This document shows, one piece after another, positions 51,154-59,983 of a stretch of 64,000 bases of DNA. Position numbers and translations under genes: made by a program. Below the pieces are notes generated by a model, which did not search any database, was not told the origin of the DNA, and was given only the letters and a program-made list of their open reading frames with translations. The first letter of the stretch is position 1; the number at the start of each line of letters is the position of its first letter. Source of the stretch: an uncultured Blautia sp. (GTDB taxonomy: Bacteria; Bacillota; Clostridia; Lachnospirales; Lachnospiraceae). The stretch lies in contig CAKROE010000003.1 in the NCBI GenBank assembly GCA_934371915.1, positions 1 to 64,000 on the forward strand. Reading direction: 5' to 3'.

Positions 51154-52107
51154 TTATGCCCGAAACCGGCGAATGATATTGATCCACAGTTCCAGCTGAA
51201 TTTTACAGTAATTCGGCAGATGTTTGATTCGGAACGGTACTTTTTTGTTTTTCATGCTGATAGAAAAACCGTTTTTGATGCCGGCTGCATATTCTTTTCC
51301 CATTCCTTTTACTGCAAAAAACAGGAATTTTATAAGAAAACCTGCTGCAAGAAACGGAAAGTTTAAGATAATCTGCAAAAATGGCATATTCTTATAGATC
51401 AGGTAAATATTGTTTCTGGATGAATATCTTGTCTTAAACTGATTGTAACGTGAACCACTTGTGCCACTGCCGACATGATAGACGATTGCTTTCGGCGCAT
51501 ACCAGTTTTCATAACCGTAAATTCTTGCACGGTAACCGATATCCGTATCCTCCAGATATGCAAAATGCTCTTCATCAAAATAACCGATCTTCTCTATGAT
51601 CTTTTTGCGGTAGATTGCTGCCCCTGCACATGCGGAAAATATTTTGTCCTCCGTCTCATATGCATGGATATCTTTCCCCCTGCCGCGGGCAAAAGACCAT
51701 CCCAGTGCACAGTAGTAATTCCCGACATCATCCAGTTTGTCGCGATCATGGTACTGTACCATTCTGGCACCACAGGAAAAAGCATTCTTATGACGTCTGA
51801 TCGCAGCAAGCATTTCCTCCACAAAATCTTCTTTTACTTCTGTATCATTATTTAAAAGCAGAACATATGGTGCTTTTGCCGCACGTATACCTGCATTGAC
51901 CGCTCCGCAGAATCCGAAATTCTCCGTAAGCTCGATCAGGTGCACCCACGGATAATTGGCTGTCACGAAAGAACAGCTTCCATCTGTAGATCCGTTATCC
52001 ACCAGTATGACTTCAAAATCACTCAGTGTCTGCCCTTCCAGACTTGCAAGCACACTGTCCAGAAATGCAATTCCATTAAAATTCGGTATGACCACCGATA
52101 CTTCCAT
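51154..52107 (-). CDS. GT2 glycosyltransferase (rhamnosyltransferase-like)
   Basis: A 317-aa GT2 enzyme: VSVVIPNFNGIAFLDSVLASLEGQTLSDFEVILVDNGSTDGS, APYVLLLNNDTEVKEDFVEEML, FSACAGAAIYRKKIIEKIGYFDEEHFAYLEDTDIGYRARIYGYENWYAP with the conserved acidic ED motif, and a hydrophobic C-terminal segment (MPFLQIILNFPFLAAGFLIKFLFFAV) that may sit at the membrane. Relatives add rhamnose to wall polymers. Its start lies two bases past the stop of the upstream 623-aa GT2 gene, with AGGAG inside that gene, so they are co-translated. Confidence 0.88.
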   Translation of the reverse strand: MEVSVVIPNFNGIAFLDSVLASLEGQTLSDFEVILVDNGSTDGSCSFVTANYPWVHLIELTENFGFCGAVNAGIRAAKAPYVLLLNNDTEVKEDFVEEMLAAIRRHKNAFSCGARMVQYHDRDKLDDVGNYYCALGWSFARGRGKDIHAYETEDKIFSACAGAAIYRKKIIEKIGYFDEEHFAYLEDTDIGYRARIYGYENWYAPKAIVYHVGSGTSGSRYNQFKTRYSSRNNIYLIYKNMPFLQIILNFPFLAAGFLIKFLFFAVKGMGKEYAAGIKNGFSISMKNKKVPFRIKHLPNYCKIQLELWINIIRRFRA

Positions 52108-52108
52108 A

Positions 52109-53980
52109 TTATCTCCTATCCTTACCCTTACTGTCCATTCCTTTCAGAGGACGAAGTGAATAATTCCACTTTGTCAGCGAAAGATTCTTATTATAATACG
52201 GATCACCGTTTTTCAGAATATCGATCCAGTGTTCTCTCATATACTCGATTTCTTCCTGAAAACGTCGTACCTTCGCTTCGCTGTCTTCCGCACCTCTTGT
52301 CTTTGATTCCATATGATAAAGCTGTACGTATGGATCATACACGATCAGTCTGCCGGATTTTCTCACTTTCAGGCAGAGATCCACATCATTAAAAGCTACT
52401 GCAAGCTTCTCTGTAAAACCACCTGCTTCCTCAAAAGCAGTACGTTTCATCATCATACATGCTGCTGTTACCGCACTCATGTCCTGAATGATCGATGCCT
52501 TGTGAAGATATCCGGTACGGTTCGCCGGCATATCAACAAACATATGTCCTGCAATTCCACCGATTCCGATCACACATCCTGCATGCTGGATCGTATCATC
52601 CGGATAAAGAAGCTTCACGCCGACTGCTCCCACTTCTTCTCGCTGGCACATGCCGAGCATCTCTTCGATCCAGTCCGGTGTGATCACCGTAACATCATTG
52701 TTCAGAAACAACAGATAGTCGCCTTTTGCGTGCTGCACTCCGAAATTATTGATCGCAGAGTAATTAAACTCCCGCTCCCAGCGAAGGACACGGATTTTCG
52801 GATCTTTCTCTATTTCTTTATAATACGCAAAAATCTCCTCTGATGTACTGTTGTTCTCTATAATAAGAATCTCGTAATTCTGATAAGCTGTCTTTTCTTT
52901 AACAGAACGAAGGCAGGCTTCCAGAGATTCCTTCTCATCTTTGTTCGGAATAATAATGGACACCCTCGGACTGCCCTGTACCGGATACTGCACACGGAAA
53001 AATCCCAGATCCGGTGTATGTGTTACCATTCCCTTCTGTCCCATCCGCGCAAGATGTGCCTCGATTGCGCGTCTTCCTGCTTCGAACGCATACATTTTGC
53101 TTGCAGGATTGTCCGCTGTCGATGCTTTGTGTGTTCTCCAGTGATACAAAATCTCCGGCACGTGTCCGATTTTTCCTGCTTCTTCCACACAACGGAAAAT
53201 AAAGTCATGATCCTGTGCTCCGTCAAACTCCTGACGGAATCCACCGACTTTACGTATGATCGACTGCCTTACAACAAAAAAATGGCAGATATAGTTATTG
53301 GAACGCAAAAGATCAAGGTTAAAATCCGGTTTCAGATGTGGCTGAAAATGCTCGTCCAGTTCGGTAGTTACCTTGTCTTCGTCTGTGTAGACACCATCTG
53401 CCTCCGGGTCACTTTCCAGATAACGTGCGATCTCATAAAGAGCATTCGGTGCAAGAAGATCATCATGATCCAAAATGCCGGCATATTCTCCCTGCGTCAT
53501 CTCAAGCGCTGCGTTGGTATTTCCCGCAATTCCAAGATTCTGGTTCAGTATTTTTACCCGGATCCTGCTGTCCTTATTCGTATATTCATCCAGCACTGTC
53601 TGCATTTTCTTATCTTCCGGACTTCCGTTTGCAATGCAGAGTTCCCAGTTGCTGTATGTCTGTGCCAGCAGCGAATCGATCATCTGGCGCAGAAAAACTT
53701 CCGGTGTACGAAATGCCGGAACTGCCACACTGATCAGCGGGCTATAGGAAAACTTGTATTTTCTCTGTTTTTCCAGTTCTGTATCATCCGGAATATAGGC
53801 CTCGTACCACGGACCATACGGCACTTCTTCCGGCTCAAAGCGTTCATGAAGACGAATCCAGAATTCCTTTGGGCCGTAATGTTTGAAATAGCGCAATCCT
53901 TTACGGATCGTGTACGGATTGAGTTTTTTCAGCATCCGGCTCCACTGGATGTGTCCTGTCACTTCTTTGTTTTTGCTCAT
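52109..53980 (-). CDS. Double-domain GT2 glycosyltransferase
   Basis: A 623-aa protein with two GT2 catalytic domains: the first at about residues 80-300 (LISVAVPAFRTPEVFLRQMIDSLLAQTYSNWELCIANGSPED; GILDHDDLLAPNALYEIA; YTDEDKV; AQDHDFIFRC) and the second at about 330-600 (VSIIIPNKDEKESLEACLRSVKEKTAYQNYEILIIENNST; LLFLNNDVTVITPDWIEEMLG; AVAFNDVDLCLKVRKSGRLIVY). It lacks the N-terminal beta domains of its paralogues at 57517 and 59984. Such tandem enzymes can add two sugars or act processively. It heads the pair with the 317-aa GT2. Confidence 0.9.
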   Translation of the reverse strand: MSKNKEVTGHIQWSRMLKKLNPYTIRKGLRYFKHYGPKEFWIRLHERFEPEEVPYGPWYEAYIPDDTELEKQRKYKFSYSPLISVAVPAFRTPEVFLRQMIDSLLAQTYSNWELCIANGSPEDKKMQTVLDEYTNKDSRIRVKILNQNLGIAGNTNAALEMTQGEYAGILDHDDLLAPNALYEIARYLESDPEADGVYTDEDKVTTELDEHFQPHLKPDFNLDLLRSNNYICHFFVVRQSIIRKVGGFRQEFDGAQDHDFIFRCVEEAGKIGHVPEILYHWRTHKASTADNPASKMYAFEAGRRAIEAHLARMGQKGMVTHTPDLGFFRVQYPVQGSPRVSIIIPNKDEKESLEACLRSVKEKTAYQNYEILIIENNSTSEEIFAYYKEIEKDPKIRVLRWEREFNYSAINNFGVQHAKGDYLLFLNNDVTVITPDWIEEMLGMCQREEVGAVGVKLLYPDDTIQHAGCVIGIGGIAGHMFVDMPANRTGYLHKASIIQDMSAVTAACMMMKRTAFEEAGGFTEKLAVAFNDVDLCLKVRKSGRLIVYDPYVQLYHMESKTRGAEDSEAKVRRFQEEIEYMREHWIDILKNGDPYYNKNLSLTKWNYSLRPLKGMDSKGKDRR

Positions 53981-54158
53981 AATCTGTCTGTATCCTCTGA
54001 CGCTGCTTACACCCTGCCTGTCTGCAGAGCAAAACAGCCTGTTTCTCTTATAATAGGATTTATTTTATCATTCCGCCCTGTTTTTTGCAAGGGTGGAGTC
54101 AATTTCGCTTGCGCTGTCACTGCTTTTCTATTATCATTGCACTGAGAGGAGGCTCTTT

Positions 54159-55193
54159 ATGAAAAGAATTCGATATTTTGATCTGTTAAGATGTATTTCA
54201 TTTTGGTTTATTATTTTTTATCATATGATATCCCAGCTTTACTTTTCCAAATTATTTCCGTTAGATAAAGTTCTGCCTTTTTATGAAAATGATAATATGA
54301 ACATTGCCATGCTGGGTGTTGCCGTATTCTTTATCTTATCCGGCGCCGGTCTCGCATACAGCACAACAGAGAATTTTGATATTCGATGTTTTTATAAAAA
54401 AAGATTTATAAGAGTCCTGATTCCATTTTACATCACCTATATTACCTATTTTATATATAAAGTGGGAACGACCGGTTCTTTTACCTCCTTCTTCCCGCCG
54501 GAAACCTCCGCATGGAAAATCATTTTTACATTCTTCGGAATGGATGAATGGGTCAGTCAGCACGGAGTCCATACATTTTCCCTTGGTATCGGTGAATGGT
54601 TTCTCGGCGCACTGATCATATTATATTTACTTTTTCCTCTGCTCCGTTTCCTGATGAAAAAGAATCCATGCCTCTTTTTCATCGGCTCCACATGTATCTA
54701 TCTGCTTTTGCTGTTTTATTATCCATTTCATACTCCGGTGCATGTAAATCTGCTGATCAAGGGATATGATTTTGTCTTAGGTATGCTGCTTGGCTATACA
54801 AAGCATAAATTCAGATCTCAGTGGGCGTTTCTTTCCGTTCCTCTGGTTATATTCTTCTTTGTTTCCCCGTTCAGGCTGGGAATACATTACGAATTAAAGG
54901 TGGAAATCCTTGCTGTTGCTTTTTGTATTTCCATCTCATACCTTGAACCGCTCCTCCAGAAAAAAAGGCTGAAATTACTGGATTTATTAAGCAATTATTC
55001 CTACGAGTTTTTTCTCGTGCACCACATTGTCATATATGTACTTACACCGGCTTCCATACCATATCTGCGCGGTTCCTGGTCTGTCAGCATTCTTTTTGCC
55101 GTTGAACTTGTATTCATCGCATTTTTTGCGTTCATTCTGAAATGGATTTCAGGCAGATGTATTGCCTTTCTGTCACGTGGAACCGGAAAATAA
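54159..55193 (+). CDS. Acyltransferase-3 family membrane protein
   Basis: A 344-aa protein with about ten hydrophobic segments and the acyltransferase-3 start (RIRYFDLLRCISFWFIIFYHMISQLYF) that includes the conserved His of the catalytic H..R motif. Other typical parts are FFILSGAGLAY, FYKKRFIRVLIPFYITYI and the long hydrophobic second half. Members O-acetylate or otherwise acylate surface polysaccharides or peptidoglycan. GAGGAGG precedes the ATG at 54159. It sits between glycosyltransferase operons, on the opposite strand, so decoration of the same polymer is likely. No SGNH domain is attached. Confidence 0.87.
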   Translation: MKRIRYFDLLRCISFWFIIFYHMISQLYFSKLFPLDKVLPFYENDNMNIAMLGVAVFFILSGAGLAYSTTENFDIRCFYKKRFIRVLIPFYITYITYFIYKVGTTGSFTSFFPPETSAWKIIFTFFGMDEWVSQHGVHTFSLGIGEWFLGALIILYLLFPLLRFLMKKNPCLFFIGSTCIYLLLLFYYPFHTPVHVNLLIKGYDFVLGMLLGYTKHKFRSQWAFLSVPLVIFFFVSPFRLGIHYELKVEILAVAFCISISYLEPLLQKKRLKLLDLLSNYSYEFFLVHHIVIYVLTPASIPYLRGSWSVSILFAVELVFIAFFAFILKWISGRCIAFLSRGTGK

Positions 55194-55320
55194 ATCCAGT
55201 GTATAAAAAGCTCATCTGTTCCGCTTGAATTACCATCCGAAATGGGATATGATAGATTTCGAGCATTACTTACAAAAAGTATAATCAGTTTTAATACATA
55301 CGAAATGGGAGTACAGATTT

Positions 55321-56574
55321 ATGAAATTTAAAAAAATACATTCCGGTCTGATCGCACTCGGGCTCTGCTGTTCCCTGCTTCTTCAGACACCTGTTCTTGC
55401 AGCCGAAGAAACAGCTGATACAGCTGCCGCTTCCGCGATCTCAACGAACGATATAGCCGGATGGCCGCAGGGTCCGGATATCACATCCACTGCTGCCGTC
55501 ATCATGGAAGACTCTACCAACACAACACTCTATGCCAAAAACATGGATCAGGTTCTTTACCCGGGAGCTACCGTCAAAGTCATGACCACACTCCTTGCAC
55601 TGGAAAATACGCAGCTTTCCGACCAGGTCACTATGACTGCAACCGGTGTATCAGGGGTTACCGACGGAGGAGCCAATATCTCTGCACAGATTGATGAGAT
55701 TTTTACCGTAGAACAATGTCTGTATGCGATCATGCTTGCTTCTGCAAATGATGTTGCCCTTCAGCTTGCCGAGCACATCGGCGGATCTGTTGACGGCTTT
55801 GTTCAGATGATGAATGCACGTGCGACAGAACTTGGCTGTACCAACACGGTATTTACCAACCCAACCGGTCTTCCGGATGAGAATCAGCATACAACGGCAC
55901 ACGATATGGCGCTGATCATGAAAGCCGCCGCCGACAACGAATCATTCCAGACAATTGCAGGTACTGCATCTTATACCATCCCGGCAACTAATGTTTCCGG
56001 CGGAGAACGAGTCCTGACCAACAATTTTTCTATGCTGACCAACAATAATGCTGCTTATTATCAGTATTGTACAGGCGGACGTGAGGGCTATACCGAAGCA
56101 TCCGGAAGCACCCTTGTCTGCAGTGCCCAGAAAAACGGCATCACCCTGATTGCAGTTGTCCTTCAGGGAGCATCTGGCACCACTGCCACCGAAGCAGCCA
56201 GCCTTTTAAATTACGGATTTGATAATTTCAATATACTCTCACTCGGAGATAACGACTTCAACATGGTATCCGGCGGAGATGTATATGTACCGGTTGGCAC
56301 TACCGCCGATGCGCTGACTACACAGGACGGTGAAGTTCAGGACGGACAGTACAGCCGCCAGTATCTCTTCGGCGGAACAGCTGTCGGAACATCTGTCATG
56401 GCAGCCACACAGGACGAAGATACTTCTCTTGTCGATGCCAGTGTCCAAAATATGGACGCGGCCAAAAATTATACCGAAAACCGTAACAACCTTCCGTATT
56501 TTATTATCGGTGGTGTCGGTATCCTGCTTCTTCTCCTGATTCTTCTTCGCATCATCAAAGTTGCAAAAGCCTGA
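55321..56574 (+). CDS. S11 DD-carboxypeptidase homologue lacking catalytic Ser
   Basis: A 417-aa secreted protein with signal peptide (to about residue 28), an S11 (DacA-like) domain and a C-terminal transmembrane helix (residues about 390-412). In active enzymes the SxxK motif reads YPASTTK; here residues 80-86 read YPGATVK, so the nucleophile Ser is Ala83, while Lys86 stays. The SxN motif (S141-A142-N143) is intact. The KTG motif is R254-E255-G256. Two of the three motifs are therefore altered and the protein is probably catalytically dead, perhaps a muropeptide-binding or regulatory pseudoenzyme. It lies 127 bases after the acyltransferase gene. Confidence 0.9.
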   Translation: MKFKKIHSGLIALGLCCSLLLQTPVLAAEETADTAAASAISTNDIAGWPQGPDITSTAAVIMEDSTNTTLYAKNMDQVLYPGATVKVMTTLLALENTQLSDQVTMTATGVSGVTDGGANISAQIDEIFTVEQCLYAIMLASANDVALQLAEHIGGSVDGFVQMMNARATELGCTNTVFTNPTGLPDENQHTTAHDMALIMKAAADNESFQTIAGTASYTIPATNVSGGERVLTNNFSMLTNNNAAYYQYCTGGREGYTEASGSTLVCSAQKNGITLIAVVLQGASGTTATEAASLLNYGFDNFNILSLGDNDFNMVSGGDVYVPVGTTADALTTQDGEVQDGQYSRQYLFGGTAVGTSVMAATQDEDTSLVDASVQNMDAAKNYTENRNNLPYFIIGGVGILLLLLILLRIIKVAKA

Positions 56575-56620
56575 ACTGATAAATTTTAATCAGAACAGAA
56601 AACATGTGTCGCGGCACATA

Positions 56621-56655
56621 AAAAGCAGCTGTCAGTTACGGCAGCTGCTTTTCTT
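56621..56655. terminator. Bidirectional terminator between the S11 gene and rfbD
   Basis: AAAAAGCAGCTG pairs with CAGCTGCTTTT over a 10-base loop, with T-runs on both strands. Confidence 0.9.
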
Positions 56656-57504
56656 TTACATAATTTCTTTAAGATAACGTCCCAGTGCATCTTTCCAGTC
56701 CGGAAGACGGGTAAATCCATGTTCTTCCAGTTTCTTCTTTTCCATACGGCTGTTGGAAGGACGTTTTGCTTTTGCCGGATACTCTGCGGAGCTTACCGGG
56801 ATTACCTTTACATCCATTCCTGCCTGACGGAAGATCTCTTTTGCAAAATCACACCAGGAAATATATCCGCCTTCATTCGTTGCATGATATTTTCCATATT
56901 CTTCTTTTTCCAGCATATCAACCAGAAGTCTTGCAAGGTCATATGTGTAAGTCGGTGTTCCGATCTGGTCATCGACAACAGTCAGTGTGTCATGTGTTTT
57001 TCCGAGATTCAGCATGGTCTTGATGAAGTTCTTTCCGTTCAGCCCAAATACCCACGCGATACGGACAATATAATAATGCGGTGCATATTTTTCAACTGCA
57101 ACTTCACCCTCGTATTTTGAAAGTCCATACACATTCAGAGGCTCTACAACCGGATCATCCGGCTCCCACGGACGTGTTCCCTGTCCGTCAAAAACATAGT
57201 CTGTGCTGATGTAAACCATCGGAATGTCAAGTTTTCCACACATTTTTGCAATATTGGCCGTGCCATCCACATTTACCTTGTGGCAAACTTCCTGATTATC
57301 CTCAGCGGCATCTACTGCAGTCCATGCTGCACAGTGTACCACTTTGTCCGGATGAACTTCCGTCATTACTTTTTCAACGGCAGCGCTGTCTGTAATGTCC
57401 ATCTCTGCAACATCCACACCGACACCTTCGTAGCCTCTTTTTGCAAGTTCGTTCATTACATCATAGCCAAGCTGGCCTTTTACGCCTGTAACCAGTACTT
57501 TCAT
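56656..57504 (-). CDS. rfbD: dTDP-4-dehydrorhamnose reductase
   Basis: A 282-aa Rossmann-fold short-chain dehydrogenase: MKVLVTGVKGQLGYDVMNELAKRG, MDITDSAAVEKVMTEVHPDKVVHCAAWTAVDAAED, PMVYISTDYVFDG, the YGLSKYEGE motif with catalytic Tyr and Lys, and VRIAWVFGLNGKNFIKTM. It makes dTDP-L-rhamnose, the final step of the rfbBCDA route. rfbA, rfbB and rfbC are not in the window. It is the last gene of the operon running from beyond 64000, 12 bases after the 814-aa GT2 gene, and ends at a bidirectional terminator. It should supply donor sugar for the rhamnosyltransferases here. Confidence 0.95.
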   Translation of the reverse strand: MKVLVTGVKGQLGYDVMNELAKRGYEGVGVDVAEMDITDSAAVEKVMTEVHPDKVVHCAAWTAVDAAEDNQEVCHKVNVDGTANIAKMCGKLDIPMVYISTDYVFDGQGTRPWEPDDPVVEPLNVYGLSKYEGEVAVEKYAPHYYIVRIAWVFGLNGKNFIKTMLNLGKTHDTLTVVDDQIGTPTYTYDLARLLVDMLEKEEYGKYHATNEGGYISWCDFAKEIFRQAGMDVKVIPVSSAEYPAKAKRPSNSRMEKKKLEEHGFTRLPDWKDALGRYLKEIM

Positions 57505-57516
57505 TTCTCGTTCCTC

Positions 57517-59961
57517 CTATATCCGTTTTAACGAAAAGTCCTGACTCTTTAATGTCAGGTTCGGATTATAATACGGGTCTCCATCCCGCATGATATCCGG
57601 CCATCGTCTTTCAAATGTCTGAATCTCTTTATTAAACCGGGCCACTTTCTCCGGAGTATCTTCCAGACCTCTGGATTTGGACTCGTAATGATACAGTTCT
57701 GCATATGGGTTATACACGATCAGATATCCGGCAGTGCGCAGTTTCATACAGAAATCAATATCATTAAATGCAACTGCCAGTTCTTCGGTAAGTCCTCCTA
57801 CTTCCTCAAAAGCAGAACGTTTTACCATCATACATGCCGCGGTTACCGCGCTGTAATCCTGTGCACAGATAATCCTGTGGCAGTAACCGGTCGTTCCACG
57901 CGGCTGCAGTACAAAGCAATGTCCCGCAATTCCGCCAAAGCCGATCACGACTCCTGCATGCTGGATCGTATCATCTTCGTAATACATACGTGCTCCGACT
58001 GCACCGACATCACTGCGCATACAATAGCCCAGTAATTCTTCCAGACAATCTTCGTTGATGATCTCCGTATCGTTATTCAGCAGAAGGATGTATTCTCCTT
58101 TTGCAAATGTGGCACCATAATTGTTGATTGCAGAATAATTAAATTCTTTGTCCCAGTAAACAACATGTACTTTCGGATTCTGTGCTTCAACTTCCTTATA
58201 GTACTCAAAAGTGGAATCCTCGGTACTGTTATTCTCAACAATGATAAATTCATAATTCCGGTAAATAGATTTCTGTTCGATCGAATCCATGCAGCGTTTC
58301 AGATCATCGATGTGATCCTTGTTCGGGATGATGATCGAAATAAGCGGATCATGATCTCTGTGGAATTTTGTACGGTACAGTCCGAGAAATTCTCCCTGGT
58401 GCACTTCCGCATCGATTCCTGTTCTCTGGTAATGCGCCTCAATCGCACGCTTTCCGGCTTCAAACGCATACGTCTTGCTCTCCGGATTTTCCGCAGTGGA
58501 ATCCTCATGGCATCTCCAGTGATAAAGGATTTTCGGCACATGATAGATTTCCTCCGGCTTCACAGCTTCGATACAGCGGAAAATAAAGTCATAATCCTGC
58601 GCCCCGTCATATTCTTTGCGGAGCATGCCAACCTGGTCAATGATTTTTCGGTCCACCACAAACAGATGACAGATATAGTTTACCGTACAGAGCAGATCCG
58701 GATTGTAGTCCGGCTTGAAATGTGGCTGGAAAAACTTATGTCCGTCCATCGACATTTTATCCTCGTCTGAATAAAGCAGACGAATCTCTCTGTTTTTATT
58801 TAATGCTTTCACACATTCAAACAGTGCATGTGGTGTCAGTTCATCATCATGATCTGCAAATGCGATATAATCTCCTGTTGCGATTTCAATTCCTGCATTT
58901 GTATTCTCGGAAATCTGAAGCGGCTCCCTGTGGGAAACAATACGTATCCTTTCATCTGATGCGGCAAAAGATTTCAGAAGTTCCGCAATCGGTGAATTTT
59001 CTCCGCTTCCGTCGGAAAGACAGAGTTCCCAGTTCGGGTAAGTCTGTGCTTTCACCGTCTCTACCAGTTGACGCAGATATTTCTCCGGTGTTTTGTACAG
59101 CGGAATTACAATACTGATTTTGGGCTGATATTCAAATTTTTCTCTTCTCTGGCGCTCCAGTTCTTTCGCGTTCGGCAGATGACGCACGATCCATTTCTGA
59201 TACGGAATCTCTCTCGTCGAAGCCGTTTTGATCTTATTTGCGATCTTGCCTGCCAGCGCGGCACTTCCCTGTGATTTCCAGTAGCGCATGCCTTTTTGCG
59301 CATATTTTTCTATTTTTTTGCGGAGGATGACTGCCGGCTGTAAATGTACCACATGGACGGATTTCATCTCTCCTGCATAAAACACTACATAAACAACCTT
59401 TCCGGTAAGATTAGTCAGTTCTGCAAAAAATCCGGTCTTGTCCTCGTGCATCATTTCTTCATACATCTGCTCTACGTCAACGCGTTCTGTGCGGAGAATT
59501 TCTGCCTGGATCTTCTCTTTGTTTTCATTAAAGAGCTGGATGCGTACCGGCTGATCTGCCACTGCCCATCCACGGATTCGTAAGAAACCCTGCTGGATTT
59601 TTTCTTCTTCGATAAAAAACTGCGGTTTGCCTCTGCGCTTTTCCAGATTTTTTACTGCAATGGAAAACCAGCAGAACGTTTTATCCGGCATATCTGCATA
59701 AACACTCAGCTTCTGATATCCTTCCAATGCCTCCGGAAGCTGCACAGCCGCCGTAATACGCTCGCCCCTCATCAGATCTGGATCTTTAAAACGCTCCAGT
59801 GCACTGACTACTTCCAGACGCTGAATCTCGGATTTTATTTCGGAACCATCCAGCATGGCACGCATCTTTGCTTCCTTCGGCCATGTCCCCTGCAGGATAT
59901 AACAACATGGATCCTGCAGATGGAAGCGGTCCTTCGTTACCTCAAATATCTCTCTCGACAT
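57517..59961 (-). CDS. Double GT2 glycosyltransferase with N-terminal beta domains
   Basis: An 814-aa protein. Residues 1-215 form beta-rich modules with a GW element (GFLRIRGWAVADQPVRIQL). Then follow two GT2 domains: about 280-500 (ISIVIPLYKTPEKYLRQLVETVKAQTYPNWELCLSDGS; AFADHDDELTPHALFECV; AQDYDFIFRCIEAV) and about 540-790 (ISIIIPNKDHIDDLKRCMDSIEQKSIYRNYEFIIVENNST; ILLLNNDTEIINEDCLEELLG; AVAFNDIDFCMKLRTAGYLIVY). It is a close paralogue of the proteins at 52109 and 59984. It lies 22 bases after the 59984 gene and before rfbD, all in one operon for a rhamnose-containing polymer. Confidence 0.9.
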   Translation of the reverse strand: MSREIFEVTKDRFHLQDPCCYILQGTWPKEAKMRAMLDGSEIKSEIQRLEVVSALERFKDPDLMRGERITAAVQLPEALEGYQKLSVYADMPDKTFCWFSIAVKNLEKRRGKPQFFIEEEKIQQGFLRIRGWAVADQPVRIQLFNENKEKIQAEILRTERVDVEQMYEEMMHEDKTGFFAELTNLTGKVVYVVFYAGEMKSVHVVHLQPAVILRKKIEKYAQKGMRYWKSQGSAALAGKIANKIKTASTREIPYQKWIVRHLPNAKELERQRREKFEYQPKISIVIPLYKTPEKYLRQLVETVKAQTYPNWELCLSDGSGENSPIAELLKSFAASDERIRIVSHREPLQISENTNAGIEIATGDYIAFADHDDELTPHALFECVKALNKNREIRLLYSDEDKMSMDGHKFFQPHFKPDYNPDLLCTVNYICHLFVVDRKIIDQVGMLRKEYDGAQDYDFIFRCIEAVKPEEIYHVPKILYHWRCHEDSTAENPESKTYAFEAGKRAIEAHYQRTGIDAEVHQGEFLGLYRTKFHRDHDPLISIIIPNKDHIDDLKRCMDSIEQKSIYRNYEFIIVENNSTEDSTFEYYKEVEAQNPKVHVVYWDKEFNYSAINNYGATFAKGEYILLLNNDTEIINEDCLEELLGYCMRSDVGAVGARMYYEDDTIQHAGVVIGFGGIAGHCFVLQPRGTTGYCHRIICAQDYSAVTAACMMVKRSAFEEVGGLTEELAVAFNDIDFCMKLRTAGYLIVYNPYAELYHYESKSRGLEDTPEKVARFNKEIQTFERRWPDIMRDGDPYYNPNLTLKSQDFSLKRI

Positions 59962-59983
59962 AATCTATATCCAACCTCGTTTC

